From Streptobacillus notomytis (GTDB lineage: Bacteria; Fusobacteriota; Fusobacteriia; Fusobacteriales; Leptotrichiaceae), in NCBI GenBank assembly GCA_001612575.1, contig LJRV01000156.1, positions 1 to 64,000 on the forward strand: 64,000 bases of DNA, in the 5' to 3' direction. The notes beneath the pieces are model-generated. The model worked only from the letters and a program-made list of their open reading frames with translations, made no database searches and was not told the DNA's origin. The translations under genes were made by a program, and so were the position numbers. The first letter of the stretch is position 1. Every line of letters starts with the position of its first letter. Below, in pieces: positions 46,753-56,387 of this stretch.

Positions 46753-47304
46753 TCACTCTCCTATTCTATATGATTTATATTCTGATATAGCTCCCGAAAT
46801 ATATATATCATTTTCTAAACTTATATTCAAAATATTATCATTCACTATAATCATGTTTGCTGGTATCATACTTCTTAATGCATTAATTAAAAACAACTTT
46901 TTATTTTCATTTATTATTTGAGTTATGATAGATACTTTATAATTATCATTATCGATGTTAAGTTTGTAACTTTCTGGGCCTAGTAAAAAATCTAATTTTT
47001 TAATTAGTGTGTTTTTTGTGTATGGTAACTCTCCATTCCATTTTGAAAAAACATTGAATTTTCTTGTATCTATATCTATAGCTTCATCAACTTCTAAGTT
47101 TAATAATTTTTCATAAACTCTTATTGTTTCTATATCGCAAGTACTTATGAAATTATTAAATAATTCTTTTTTTAATAACTCGTATATTAAATTTAATTCT
47201 TCATCTTCCGTTGATGTAATATCTATAAATTCTTTATAAGTTTTCATTATTGGTGGCAAATATTCTATTAGTTTTACTTTTTCATCTAAGATTGTATTAA
47301 TCAT
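46753..47304 (-). CDS. baseplate protein XkdU-like (DUF2313)
   Basis: A 183-residue protein matching the DUF2313/XkdU position and pattern: YLPPIMKTYKEF, a helical N-terminal half and a C-terminal half with SKWNGELPYTKNTLI and ALRSMIPANMIIV. It follows the baseplate J gene with a four-base overlap. It connects the baseplate wedge to the fibre. Confidence 0.8.
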   Translation of the reverse strand: MINTILDEKVKLIEYLPPIMKTYKEFIDITSTEDEELNLIYELLKKELFNNFISTCDIETIRVYEKLLNLEVDEAIDIDTRKFNVFSKWNGELPYTKNTLIKKLDFLLGPESYKLNIDNDNYKVSIITQIINENKKLFLINALRSMIPANMIIVNDNILNISLENDIYISGAISEYKSYRIGE

Positions 47305-48365
47305 AATTCCACCACATCTACAAATTTAGGTATTTGTGACTCAGAAAGCTTTAAATTATTACTATTGCCATTAATTTTAATTTCTATAATGTCCTCAACA
47401 CCTGATATATTTAATAATTTTGATATAATGTGTACTACTCTTATTGTTATAGCACCCTTAACCCAATCTTTTTTTAATTCGTTAAAATACGTTTCTATTA
47501 TTGATTTTATTTCATTTTTTTTGTTGTTAAAATTTGTAGTGTCAATAAATTGTATTTTTACTTGCACGTTTATTTCTAATTCATTCGGTGTATCAACTGT
47601 AACAACATGCCCAATGGGAGCTAAACCTAAACCTTTTCCTTGTTTTTGTGGGTCAATTACGTTTTGCACTTGCTCTATTAATTCGTTGGTTGCTTTATTA
47701 TAGCTACTATCTAGTATAGTAAGTTTAACTGTCCCACCACCATTATGTACTGGTGTTACTTTGACAGCCCCAACCCCTTTTATAGCTAAAGTCTTTTCTT
47801 TATATTCCTCAACGTTTCCACCGAACGCTTGTTCTTCAAATGAATTAAAGTATCTTTGTCTAAAGCTTTCTGTATCTTCTTCCTCTTTTCCTAAAACTAA
47901 AACGCCTTCAATTTTAGCCGTGTTTAGACCATTAACAAAATCAACTTGGATTAAATCTCCCGTGCTAATATTACCAACGACACCTAAACTTTCACATTCC
48001 AGTTTATATGTATTCTCGTTAACATCTATAACTTCTAAAACTTTAAATATTACACTATTTATTTTAAATCTTATGCCTTTGTTAACACTTACATTAAATT
48101 TAGCTTTTATTATGGATTTTGTCGCCTCAAAAGATTTAAGTCCTCTCTCTAACGCCCTTAATTTTAAAAACTCTCGAGAAGCAGTGCTTGCATAAACCTC
48201 TTGCATTACTCCCTCAAAAGCATAGTATAAACTTTCTATTTCAAGTGCCGCGGGGGCTAAAGCGTCCCAAATGATAGAACCTTCTCTTTTGTCAAATGTA
48301 TTAGGAATTCTAGATAGCATTCTATTCATAATAGTTTCAAAACTTTCTTTTTTAAACATACACAC
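47301..48365 (-). CDS. baseplate J protein (XkdT-like)
   Basis: A 354-residue baseplate wedge protein (gpJ family) of contractile phage tails. Visible features are REGSIIWDALAPAALEIESL, EDTESFRQRYFNSFEEQAFG, the VKVTPVHNGGGTVKLTILD stretch, and the hydrophobic C-terminus. The gene lies in the usual XkdS-T-U order. Confidence 0.92.
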   Translation of the reverse strand: MCMFKKESFETIMNRMLSRIPNTFDKREGSIIWDALAPAALEIESLYYAFEGVMQEVYASTASREFLKLRALERGLKSFEATKSIIKAKFNVSVNKGIRFKINSVIFKVLEVIDVNENTYKLECESLGVVGNISTGDLIQVDFVNGLNTAKIEGVLVLGKEEEDTESFRQRYFNSFEEQAFGGNVEEYKEKTLAIKGVGAVKVTPVHNGGGTVKLTILDSSYNKATNELIEQVQNVIDPQKQGKGLGLAPIGHVVTVDTPNELEINVQVKIQFIDTTNFNNKKNEIKSIIETYFNELKKDWVKGAITIRVVHIISKLLNISGVEDIIEIKINGNSNNLKLSESQIPKFVDVVEL

Positions 48366-48368
48366 CTC

Positions 48369-48767
48369 CTACAAATTAAATTTTTGTTCAGTTTTTAAAT
48401 TTCCAAAAACGGTATCAACTTCGAATGAACAAATCAACAAATCAAAATCTTTACTAAATTTAAAATCTTTAACTTTTAATATTCTATCATCTTGCAGCAA
48501 TGCTTCTTTTATCCTGTTTTCTAATTCTAAGATTACAAAGTTATATGGTTCTCCTATTAAATCTAAAATTTCAAAACCATAATTAAAAGAATATATCAAA
48601 TATGAATATCTATCTGTATTTAAAATTTTATATATTGATTGCTTAACCGCTTCTATACCATCAATATTATTATATATTCTATTATTATCATTTAATTTAT
48701 ATGTAAGACTCGGATAATTAATGATTTTATATTCTGCACTTTCTTTTTTAGGTATCATTCTTTCCAA
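48369..48767 (-). CDS. baseplate protein XkdS-like (DUF2634, gp25 relative)
   Basis: A 132-residue protein of the gp25/DUF2634 type with KQSIYKILNTDRYSYLIYSF and YGFEILDLIGEPYNFV. It forms part of the baseplate wedge and overlaps the upstream DUF2577-like gene by 13 bases. Confidence 0.85.
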   Translation of the reverse strand: MERMIPKKESAEYKIINYPSLTYKLNDNNRIYNNIDGIEAVKQSIYKILNTDRYSYLIYSFNYGFEILDLIGEPYNFVILELENRIKEALLQDDRILKVKDFKFSKDFDLLICSFEVDTVFGNLKTEQKFNL

Positions 48768-49237
48768 TCTCCCTCTGTTTTTAAATCACTTAATCTATCA
48801 AGAACAACGTATTTTTGACCACCGATAGATTTTATTAATAAAACTTTTTCATCTTTTTTTAATTCATTATGAATTATTATTTTTTTCTTTCCTTTTACGT
48901 AATGTCTATGTTTAGAATTAATATTTTCAGAAGCTAACGTGTCAGAAGGTGTGGGGGTTGCTACTATTCCTTTACTATCGATGTATTTATGCGTGTGCGA
49001 ATCAACATCTGGAATATTAACTTCTTCTGTTTCAAATGCAACAGTTATATCTATCTCATGCTCTTTTACGGCAGTGGTTAATATTAAATTCTCTTCTTCA
49101 AGTATTATTATTTCATTTATTTTTATTTTTAAAGGACTTTCTTCTACAACTTCTCCAAATTCAATATCTGAAAATTTACTGACATTAATTGATTGATTTA
49201 TCAATTCTTCAATTAAACTAACTAACTCCATCATCAT
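48755..49237 (-). CDS. XkdR-like DUF2577 baseplate protein
   Basis: A protein of about 160 residues with the DUF2577 features: FSDIEFGEVVEESPLKIKIN, a metal-binding-looking histidine stretch (SHTHKYIDSKG), NSKHRHYVKGKKK and a final KDEKVLLIKSIGGQKYVVLD. The start is uncertain because several ATGs follow one another; the first ATG is taken. It overlaps the 3' end of the hub gene. Confidence 0.8.
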   Translation of the reverse strand: MMMELVSLIEELINQSINVSKFSDIEFGEVVEESPLKIKINEIIILEEENLILTTAVKEHEIDITVAFETEEVNIPDVDSHTHKYIDSKGIVATPTPSDTLASENINSKHRHYVKGKKKIIIHNELKKDEKVLLIKSIGGQKYVVLDRLSDLKTEGDWKE

Positions 49238-50195
49238 CAACCCCTAACAAATTTAAATCCATTGTGTACTCGTTATTTGTGAATTTATGAATAACACTAT
49301 CAACTATCAATTTTTTATGAATTAACTTGTCATTTACTTGTAATTTGATGTAAACATTACTTCCACCTCTTATGTTTATATCTGTTGCGACAGTTGTTAT
49401 AGAAAAAGACCATTTAGGAGTGCTAAAATATTTAAGTAATTTAGCTCCCCATTCTGACGCTTTATCTTTTGAAATTTTTTCTACGCTAAATGCTTTTTGC
49501 AAAACTCCCCATTTTGCTTCTTTATCAGAATTTTTAATTATATATTTATCGACTTTTTTTTCTTTCTCATCTTTGTAATAAATGAAAATTCTATTGTAGG
49601 TTTCACTATCTATACTTCTATTATTGCTGTATTTAATGATATTTGAAGCTTCAAAAACAACCTCGCTATTTAGTGTGTTTTGTTTTTTTAGTGTTAATTT
49701 TCCGAAGTCATCGTATAAAACATAATCAACTACACGCCCATTTTTTTTATTTTCAAGCATTGTATCATCTAAAGCTTGATAGATTATTTCAAATAAAGAT
49801 TTATTTTCAATAATTATTTGTTTTGTTGCTATATCAATTGACGTTTCATCTATAGCTCCTAATTTCAAATTAAATTCATGTGCTAATTCTTTTATTAATG
49901 CTGTTGCAGTCTTATTTTTTATAGTCATCACATGCTGATTTTTTAAATATCTAAGCTGGTCTAAGGCTAGTATTTCTATTAGTTCTGTTTCATTTTCATT
50001 GATTTTAAATATGTATCCTTTAAAAGCATTTTGATTGTTATATTTTAAGGTTATAACATCACCTAACTCTAAATTTTTAACATCTTCTTTTCTAAATTTT
50101 AAAGTCAGATTGCTTGGGTTATCTCGCATGAACCTACTTAATTTCACATCTCCAACCGTTTGTAAAATCTTGTTATTTAATTGTATTTCTAGCAT
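49218..50195 (-). CDS. baseplate hub protein XkdQ-like
   Basis: A protein of about 325 residues starting at ATG 50195, just after the GGTGG site and overlapping the preceding stop region. An upstream TTG-type start is less likely. Early MLEIQLNNKILQTVGDVKLS, RFMRDNPSNLTLKF and later SEWGAKLLKYFSTPKWSFSI fit the XkdQ/gpD hub family that caps the inner tube. No separate lysozyme domain is present. Confidence 0.8.
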   Translation of the reverse strand: MLEIQLNNKILQTVGDVKLSRFMRDNPSNLTLKFRKEDVKNLELGDVITLKYNNQNAFKGYIFKINENETELIEILALDQLRYLKNQHVMTIKNKTATALIKELAHEFNLKLGAIDETSIDIATKQIIIENKSLFEIIYQALDDTMLENKKNGRVVDYVLYDDFGKLTLKKQNTLNSEVVFEASNIIKYSNNRSIDSETYNRIFIYYKDEKEKKVDKYIIKNSDKEAKWGVLQKAFSVEKISKDKASEWGAKLLKYFSTPKWSFSITTVATDINIRGGSNVYIKLQVNDKLIHKKLIVDSVIHKFTNNEYTMDLNLLGVDDDGVS

Positions 50196-50196
50196 T

Positions 50197-50952
50197 TTAC
50201 CACCAACTCGATTTCGGCAATTTCTCAAGATTGCTTGTGATTTTAGTTGCCTTTTTAATATCCTCAAATTTATCAGGGGTGCTTGTATATTTTCTTGAAG
50301 TCAAAATTAAATTTTTAGCATTAATCTTTTGAGTTTTAGTAGCTAAATCAATATTACTTGAAAGTGGTCTTTTAATTTTTGTAATAGCTAAATGTTCAAT
50401 TTCTTGTGTTAATAACAAATCGTTAGTACTGTTTGCTTTTAAATCTGAAGATTTAATACTATTTACGAATCCACTTTTATTTATAGGTATTATTTCTCTT
50501 ATTATTAAATCGTTGTACTCTTTAAAAGTAAACTTAACTAAGATATCTCTACCTTCATCTGAACTTTCAATAATACTAAATTCTTCAAAAGAAACCTTAA
50601 TATTATCATTATATGGCACACCTCTTATAATTTTTAACATAAAAGGTTTTTTATTTTCTTTTAGTTCTTTTAACTCTTCAATAAATTCTTTAGCTTCTTT
50701 AAAAATGTTATTTTTATATAAGCAAAAAGGATACCTTGTACTTGGTAAAATAGCATCAAATGTTATAGTTTTTAAACCTTGTTCTTTTAAAAAGTTAAAC
50801 TCTGAACCATTTACTAATTCATAAGTTTTATTCATATTTTTAGTTTTGATTTCAATTTTAGAAGGAGCAATAGGCAATAATATTCTATCAATATAGATTT
50901 CATACATACTTGTTAAATCATTAAAATGTCTTGTTATCTTATCTAATATCAT
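50197..50952 (-). CDS. XkdP-like baseplate/tail protein
   Basis: A 251-residue protein. The N-terminal half carries the XkdP-type domain (IEIKTKNMNKTYELVNGSEF, DAILPSTRYPFCLYKN, KPFMLKIIRGVPYNDNIKVS). The usual C-terminal LysM domain is not recognisable. The last 100 residues look low in complexity and may be diverged. It lies between tape measure and hub, as in PBSX. Confidence 0.75.
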   Translation of the reverse strand: MILDKITRHFNDLTSMYEIYIDRILLPIAPSKIEIKTKNMNKTYELVNGSEFNFLKEQGLKTITFDAILPSTRYPFCLYKNNIFKEAKEFIEELKELKENKKPFMLKIIRGVPYNDNIKVSFEEFSIIESSDEGRDILVKFTFKEYNDLIIREIIPINKSGFVNSIKSSDLKANSTNDLLLTQEIEHLAITKIKRPLSSNIDLATKTQKINAKNLILTSRKYTSTPDKFEDIKKATKITSNLEKLPKSSWW

Positions 50953-52973
50953 CTTATTATCCCCTTTCTAGCTCCACCTAAAACCGCAAGGCTAACTTGC
51001 TCTGTAAGTGTTTTAATGAAATCTTGCTTATCCTCTTCAGTATTAATATGATTGTCGTTTTTAATTTCTATATTTATGGTTGGCGTTGTAATTTCTGCGA
51101 TGTATTCTCTATGAGCCATATCACTTAATAGTTTTAAATCTTCTACGAATTCTTTTGTGGAATCAGCTCCTTTTTCGGTATTATTATCGATATTACCTAA
51201 TTTACTATCCATATCTTTTAATAGATTTTTAGAGTCATCACTGAACATATTACTAAGCTTACTTTGCATGTCATCTCCTACAGAATTTCCTTTGTTCCAT
51301 GCGTTTTTGACATTAAAATATCCAAGCTCCCCTAATTTAGGGGCGTTTTTACTCCATTTAACCATTCCTTTGGTGTAAACTTGTTTGTCAGCCAGACGTT
51401 CTTGTAAATTTTCAACTGAGCTTGCTAGATTTGTTCTAGCCACCTTATCAGCTATTGATAATAATTTTTTAACACCTTCTAAAACAAAATTAATGACGCT
51501 TATAACGTAATTTTTTATAGTAGAAACTGGTGACACAAATATGTTATATAACGCTTCTGCAATCGTCGAACCTCCTGTAACTAAGGTGTTTATAACATTA
51601 ATTACAATATTAATTATTCCGATAAAAATGTTACCTATTATTGAAAATGCTGCATAAATTGACCCAACTATAACACCAAGTAGTGTTTTTGTTGCTCCTG
51701 TAAACTTATTAAACATTGAAATACCAGATTGCAAAATAGCTATAAACGCTATTATTACTCCTATCATTAAACCTATTGGATTTAAATTAAGTAATGCATT
51801 CATAATAGAGATTTGCCCATTTAATATTTTTTGAATTATAACCCAAGCTGAAATTGCTTTGCTCACTCCAGCTATAACGAGGGCGTGAATTGCAATTACA
51901 CTGTTATATGCGATAAAAGCCAATAATATACCATATATCAGATATTTTAATGGTTCTAACGCTTCTAAAATCATTAACGTAACACTTAATATTTTACTAC
52001 CTGCGGTTAAAAACACTCCAACTAATACCATAACATCATTTATTATTCCAGTAATCACTATATTTCCCGCAATAGTATTAAAAACTTTAAAGAAACTATC
52101 AGCTACCTCTGTAAACTTAGTTTTTATAATATTAAACAATTGTCCCCAAGTTCTTGACATTTGCTCAAATTTATTTTCAATATCTGTCGCACTTTCAAAA
52201 ACTGCTTTTTTTATAACTTCTGCTGTTATTTTACCTTCAGCTCCTAATTTTTTTAATTCAGCTTTTGATACATTCATAGCATTAGCAATTGATTCAACTA
52301 AAAGTGGAGCATTTTCTTTAATAGACCTAAATTCATCACCTTGAAGAGCACCAGAACCTAAAGCTTGCGTCAACTGATAAAGTGCAGCACTCGCCTGTTG
52401 AGCGTTTGTTCCTGATATTTTGAAAGATTTTGCTAATAATTCACTAAATCTTAGGGCTTCCCCGTTGCTGCTAAAAGTTCTCCCTGTTAGTTGTTTTATT
52501 TTAATAACTTGGTCAGCAAACTCATTGAAATCAGCTCCTAAAGTTTTTGCAACATTTCTAATATTATTTTTTAAATTACTAGCCTCTTCTTCTCCGTTAG
52601 TTATTAGATTTAATCTAGCATCTATATTCATAATCTTATCACTGAAATTAAAGAAAGACTGTAGACCTTTAAATGCGATATATAACCCTGTTACGGTTTG
52701 CATCATCCTTGAAAAGGACATATCCGTTTTTTGGGCAGTTTCATTTATCCTATTCATAGATTGATTGCTATTGTTTATTTCATCTGTAAGAGTATTCATC
52801 GATGAATTATACATTCGAGACGTCTTTGAAACTGAAGCAAGAGAGTTGCTTGTTGTGTTAGATACGTCCTCTAAATCCGTCATGCTCCCTGATAATTCAT
52901 TAACTTTGTTTATCATATTCATGATTTTATTACTTATATTATCAACTAAAGTAAATCTTGTTTTTATTGCCAT
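50949..52973 (-). CDS. tape-measure protein (XkdO-like)
   Basis: A 674-residue tail-length protein. A helical, coiled N-terminus (INKVNELSGSMTDLEDVSNT) is followed by the tape-measure domain (FADQVIKIKQLTGRTFSSNG, then ALGSGALQGDEFRSIKENAP). Central hydrophobic segments run from about 305 to 500. The predicted tail is therefore short to medium. It follows the chaperone pair as expected. Confidence 0.9.
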   Translation of the reverse strand: MAIKTRFTLVDNISNKIMNMINKVNELSGSMTDLEDVSNTTSNSLASVSKTSRMYNSSMNTLTDEINNSNQSMNRINETAQKTDMSFSRMMQTVTGLYIAFKGLQSFFNFSDKIMNIDARLNLITNGEEEASNLKNNIRNVAKTLGADFNEFADQVIKIKQLTGRTFSSNGEALRFSELLAKSFKISGTNAQQASAALYQLTQALGSGALQGDEFRSIKENAPLLVESIANAMNVSKAELKKLGAEGKITAEVIKKAVFESATDIENKFEQMSRTWGQLFNIIKTKFTEVADSFFKVFNTIAGNIVITGIINDVMVLVGVFLTAGSKILSVTLMILEALEPLKYLIYGILLAFIAYNSVIAIHALVIAGVSKAISAWVIIQKILNGQISIMNALLNLNPIGLMIGVIIAFIAILQSGISMFNKFTGATKTLLGVIVGSIYAAFSIIGNIFIGIINIVINVINTLVTGGSTIAEALYNIFVSPVSTIKNYVISVINFVLEGVKKLLSIADKVARTNLASSVENLQERLADKQVYTKGMVKWSKNAPKLGELGYFNVKNAWNKGNSVGDDMQSKLSNMFSDDSKNLLKDMDSKLGNIDNNTEKGADSTKEFVEDLKLLSDMAHREYIAEITTPTINIEIKNDNHINTEEDKQDFIKTLTEQVSLAVLGGARKGIIR

Positions 52974-52989
52974 TTTGTCACACCACCTT

Positions 52990-53160
52990 TCATTTTAATT
53001 TTTCAAGTTCTCTTTTTTCTTGGTTTGCCCTAAAAAGTACAGAAGCTTTTATAAATATTTTTTCATTATAATCTAACGCCTCAAATTCGCTAGGTAAAAT
53101 TTTTAATTTGTGTAGCAAAAAATGATAAAGGATAGCCTCACCGTCCCCGCCTTCTAAACG
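52990..53160 (-). CDS. -1 frame extension of the tail assembly chaperone (XkdN-O-type fusion part)
   Basis: This frame has no start codon. It is reached by a -1 slip at the A-AAA-AAC heptamer at 53160-53166 inside the XkdN-like gene. It then encodes 56 residues ending at a TGA (52990-52992). The sequence GGDGEAILYHFLLHKLKILP then SEFEALDYNEKIFI is typical of the downstream part of tail chaperones, equivalent to the gpT part of lambda gpG-T. The fusion product is usually made at a low ratio and recruits the tape measure. Confidence 0.85.
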   Translation of the reverse strand, partial: RLEGGDGEAILYHFLLHKLKILPSEFEALDYNEKIFIKASVLFRANQEKRELEKLK

Positions 53161-53576
53161 TTTTTTATATCATCAACCATTTTTTCTTCTTTTTCTGCAT
53201 AATTATGTAAATCAGCAATTTTTGACTCTAACGCTGTGAACTCGCCTACAGTTAAAATCTCTTGTAATAAATCGTATGCGTCCATAACACCGTATGAGTC
53301 TTGTAATTCTTTGTTATTCAAATTAGGATACACTATACATTTAGTCATTAATTCTCTAGTGAAACCTTGATTGTCAAAATTCATTCGAGTTGCGCCTTTT
53401 CTATCTATTTGTTTTTTAAGATACTTATTTTTTAAATTTTCCATGTCTCTATTAGATAAAACAAGTAATTCCCACTCTATATTTTCTCCACTTTCATTTT
53501 TAAATCTATCACTTGCAAGATATTTTACATTTTCTACTTTTATATTATTTTCTTTAAAAAAAACATTTAAATTCAT
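53154..53576 (-). CDS. tail assembly chaperone (XkdN-like), upstream frame
   Basis: A 140-residue protein (XkdN type) with NESGENIEWELLVLSNRDME, then FTRELMTKCIVYPNLNN and YDLLQEILTVGEFTALESKI. It ends at a TAG just after the slippery heptamer. It coats the tape measure during tail assembly. The gene lies between the tube and tape-measure genes, in canonical order. Confidence 0.85.
   Translation of the reverse strand: MNLNVFFKENNIKVENVKYLASDRFKNESGENIEWELLVLSNRDMENLKNKYLKKQIDRKGATRMNFDNQGFTRELMTKCIVYPNLNNKELQDSYGVMDAYDLLQEILTVGEFTALESKIADLHNYAEKEEKMVDDIKNV
53160..53166 (-). promoter_or_regulatory. programmed -1 frameshift slippery site
   Basis: Codons ATA AAA AAC contain A-AAA-AAC, one of the most efficient bacterial slippery heptamers. 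The zero-frame stop follows one codon later. GC-rich sequence downstream (GGCGGGGACGGTGAGG) could form a stimulating structure. Confidence 0.8.
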
Positions 53577-53610
53577 TTTTTCTCCTTTAATTAAAAATTA
53601 GGATAGCTCC

Positions 53611-54081
53611 TTATTGAGCCATCCCATCAAGATTATTAAATTTTTTGGGTATTTTAAAATCCTCAAAAGTAAATTCAAATTCTTCATCTAATGCATCTGT
53701 TTCAGCATCTATGTTAGCTAAAATCATAGAATTGAAATTACAATTTATAAGTATCACTACTTGTTTTCCTACAGTTGTGGTGGGATCTTCATTTTCTACT
53801 TGCATATCAAAGTATATATCTTCTCCACTATCTTTATATTTTTCAGCTAATTCTCTAAAAAGAGATGTATTATAATGTAATTTTGCACTTCCTGTCCCTT
53901 TCCAACCAGTTGATTTATTCCCTTTACCAGTCTTACCCATAATAGCTATCTCTTTTTTAGTTTTTTCTATCTTTGCTTTTACTTGTGTAACTTGCATTAA
54001 TTCATATCTATTACCCTCAATCGTTACATAACACTTACCTAAACTACCAGAAATAGTATCTTTAGCATTCATTATAGCCAT
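53611..54081 (-). CDS. tail tube protein (XkdM-like)
   Basis: A 156-residue tail tube protein. Features include the start AIMNAKDTISGSLGKCYVTI, IAIMGKTGKGNKSTGWKGTG and SAKLHYNTSLFRELAEKYKD. It stacks as hexameric rings inside the sheath. It lies 15 bases after the sheath gene. Confidence 0.9.
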   Translation of the reverse strand: MAIMNAKDTISGSLGKCYVTIEGNRYELMQVTQVKAKIEKTKKEIAIMGKTGKGNKSTGWKGTGSAKLHYNTSLFRELAEKYKDSGEDIYFDMQVENEDPTTTVGKQVVILINCNFNSMILANIDAETDALDEEFEFTFEDFKIPKKFNNLDGMAQ

Positions 54082-54096
54082 GTTTTATTCTCCTTT

Positions 54097-55395
54097 CTAT
54101 CCAATAATCACATTCATATATAACTGTTCCATAGCATTTACAGGAACAACAACATCAGTTATTATTACTTGGTCTTTTTCTTCCCCTTTTTTAATAACAA
54201 TATCTGTATCTTTAAAATCTTCTATTGCCCTTATATTTTGTAAATTACTATGATGCAATACAATATCTTTCCACAATTCAATTCTACCTGCTTCATCATT
54301 TGGCATTACTCCCAAATACTTGCTATTAAATAAATTAGCTATATCTACTGCTATTTGGTCTATTATTCTTATAGTTTGATTTTTTGTGAAATCTCTATTT
54401 TTTTCTTTTGATAAGCTAACTAATGAATTAATATCTGATAGTATTCTTACATCATCATTTACTTTATGGAATAATAACTTACCAGCTTTTTTACCATTAA
54501 TTAAAGCCGTTTGATTTTCAAGTGTTTCAAATTCATATTCCCCAGTATATTTCTTATTAGTTAATGACTTATTTATATTACAACCTGCAAGTGTACCTGC
54601 TAGCCACAAAACACCATAAGTTTCATTAGTTCCTAATACCTTACTTTGTAGATTAACTATACCCTCATAATCTGCCTCTTTTCTATATAGCACAGTTTGA
54701 AATTTAGAACCCACTTCATCTCTCATTCTCTTAGTAAAATTAACAAATAAAGTCTTTATAGTTTCATCATTAGATGTTGTAGTAAGTGTATTGATATAAT
54801 AACTTTCAATTGCATCTAAAAAGGTCTGATATTCTGCACCAGTTATTGCACTTCCATTTGTTCCACTCGTTAATGCTAATCCAGTGTTAGCTTCTAATTC
54901 TTCAACTTTTTTAAAGTCAACATATTTATTTTCTTTTAAATCAGCAGACTTTTCAACAACTTGTATATCAACTACATTACTATCTAAAATAGTTAATACT
55001 TCATATTTATTGCTATCTACAAGTTTAGTTATTTTTATTATTATATCATTTCCTCTTACTCCAACATGTTTTGCTGTAGCAAATTTATTACTTGCTTTAA
55101 CACCGTCTTTATTTAATCTAAAAAGATATAACGTTTTAGCATTTGCTAATAATTCTCTTATAGGTTTTATTTCAGGTGCTGTATAATCATATCCTAATAA
55201 TTCTAAACTTCTTTTTTCAAGGTCTGAATTTTCAATCGTTATGATTTTTCCTACATCTCCCCAATTTAATTCTAACGGACAAGCTACATATCCTCTTTCT
55301 GCCATTTCGACACTTGCTTTGGATTTAGATTTAAAATTAATATACGTTCCGGGTAAAACTTTATTATGAAACGTAAAATTTCCACCGCCTAACAT
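54097..55395 (-). CDS. contractile tail sheath protein (XkdK-like)
   Basis: A 432-residue sheath protein. It starts with LGGGNFTFHNKVLPGTYINF, followed by YGVLWLAGTLAGCNINKSLT and KNQTIRIIDQIAVDIANLFN. These are hallmarks of the PBSX-type sheath. Its presence defines the prophage as a myovirus. The stop/start junction with the small upstream gene overlaps by one base. Confidence 0.93.
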   Translation of the reverse strand: MLGGGNFTFHNKVLPGTYINFKSKSKASVEMAERGYVACPLELNWGDVGKIITIENSDLEKRSLELLGYDYTAPEIKPIRELLANAKTLYLFRLNKDGVKASNKFATAKHVGVRGNDIIIKITKLVDSNKYEVLTILDSNVVDIQVVEKSADLKENKYVDFKKVEELEANTGLALTSGTNGSAITGAEYQTFLDAIESYYINTLTTTSNDETIKTLFVNFTKRMRDEVGSKFQTVLYRKEADYEGIVNLQSKVLGTNETYGVLWLAGTLAGCNINKSLTNKKYTGEYEFETLENQTALINGKKAGKLLFHKVNDDVRILSDINSLVSLSKEKNRDFTKNQTIRIIDQIAVDIANLFNSKYLGVMPNDEAGRIELWKDIVLHHSNLQNIRAIEDFKDTDIVIKKGEEKDQVIITDVVVPVNAMEQLYMNVIIG

Positions 55396-55583
55396 TAACT
55401 AACCTCTCCTTTCAAAAATTCATTTAATTTATATTCTACTTCTTCTAAAGAATACTCTTTGTTATTTTCTAATATTACATCTAAAATATCTTTTCTTTCA
55501 GAATATTTATTTGATTTTAAAATACTTTCTTTCGTGTATTTTTCTTGTTTAATTTCAATTTTATTCTCTTTCTTTTCTTTCAT
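55395..55583 (-). CDS. YqzN/YkzM-like small protein
   Basis: A 62-residue protein resembling the YqzN/YkzM family: YTKESILKSNKYSERKDILD then VILENNKEYSLEEVEYKLNE. Members sit before the sheath gene in PBSX-like clusters and are of unknown function. ATG 55583 is taken because GGTGG lies ahead. Confidence 0.7.
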   Translation of the reverse strand: MKEKKENKIEIKQEKYTKESILKSNKYSERKDILDVILENNKEYSLEEVEYKLNEFLKGEVS

Positions 55584-55986
55584 TAAATACACCACCTCTA
55601 TATTCTATATTTTTCATTTTTATTTCCTCTTTGCTATGATAAGTCCAAACATTATATGTTATATCAATAACCCCAGCATTATTTTGAATTGAAAAAGAAA
55701 AGTTCATACCTCTTATTTTTTTATTTCCAAAATCTAATATCTCTAACACGTGATACATATTTTCACACATATTCATTATTTCATCGATATTATCATTAAA
55801 AATCGTAATAATAAGTCTAGTATTAATATTATATCTTTCCCCCATGATGCGTTTGATTAAAACAGGTAATGCTGTTATGTGTATTGTTTTACCAAAATTT
55901 TGTTCTATTTTATCATTTATTATTTCATATTCAGGATAATACTTTAATATTTGCGTTGATAATGCCTCTACTAATTTTAATATCAT
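55561..55986 (-). CDS. tail terminator/completion protein (XkdJ/YqbJ-like)
   Basis: A 141-residue protein at the position of the tail terminator. Early LVEALSTQILKYYPEYEIIN and later MNFSFSIQNNAGVIDITYNV match the XkdJ/DUF6838-type pattern. It should cap the tail and join it to the head. Confidence 0.7.
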   Translation of the reverse strand: MILKLVEALSTQILKYYPEYEIINDKIEQNFGKTIHITALPVLIKRIMGERYNINTRLIITIFNDNIDEIMNMCENMYHVLEILDFGNKKIRGMNFSFSIQNNAGVIDITYNVWTYHSKEEIKMKNIEYRGGVFNERKERE

Positions 55987-56387
55987 TTATCAACTCCTTT
56001 CAAATCTTTAACAATTTTTTCTATATTAAGTTTAACAAGATTTTCAATTGATGTTTGCGATAACACTTCTCCTTTTTCGACAAAATGAAATCCACTCCAC
56101 CATTTACCATTTACTAGTCTATGTCCATAGTTCACATAGCCTGCGTAATCTGCAAGATTTATAACATCTATACTATATTCACTTTTTAGAACCTCTACAC
56201 CAGTTTGTGATAGATGCCAATTATTCCTCAAATTTCCTGTATCAACAGGTGTATTTTTAATTATTTCATTATTTAAAATGATAGCTGCGTCTATAGTTGT
56301 TTGTTTAAAAACTTTATCAATTTTATCTTTAGATGCTATCAATTCTTTTTCAAAAGCTTTTAATCCTGAAACATCAATTTTAATCAT
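55983..56387 (-). CDS. HK97 gp10-like tail-completion protein
   Basis: A 134-residue protein of the HK97 gp10/XkdI type: VSGLKAFEKELIASKDKIDK, IIKNTPVDTGNLRNNWHLSQ and YAGYVNYGHRLVNGKWWSGF. PVDTGNLR-NW and YVxYGHR are diagnostic. It overlaps both neighbours by four bases. Confidence 0.9.
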   Translation of the reverse strand: MIKIDVSGLKAFEKELIASKDKIDKVFKQTTIDAAIILNNEIIKNTPVDTGNLRNNWHLSQTGVEVLKSEYSIDVINLADYAGYVNYGHRLVNGKWWSGFHFVEKGEVLSQTSIENLVKLNIEKIVKDLKGVDK

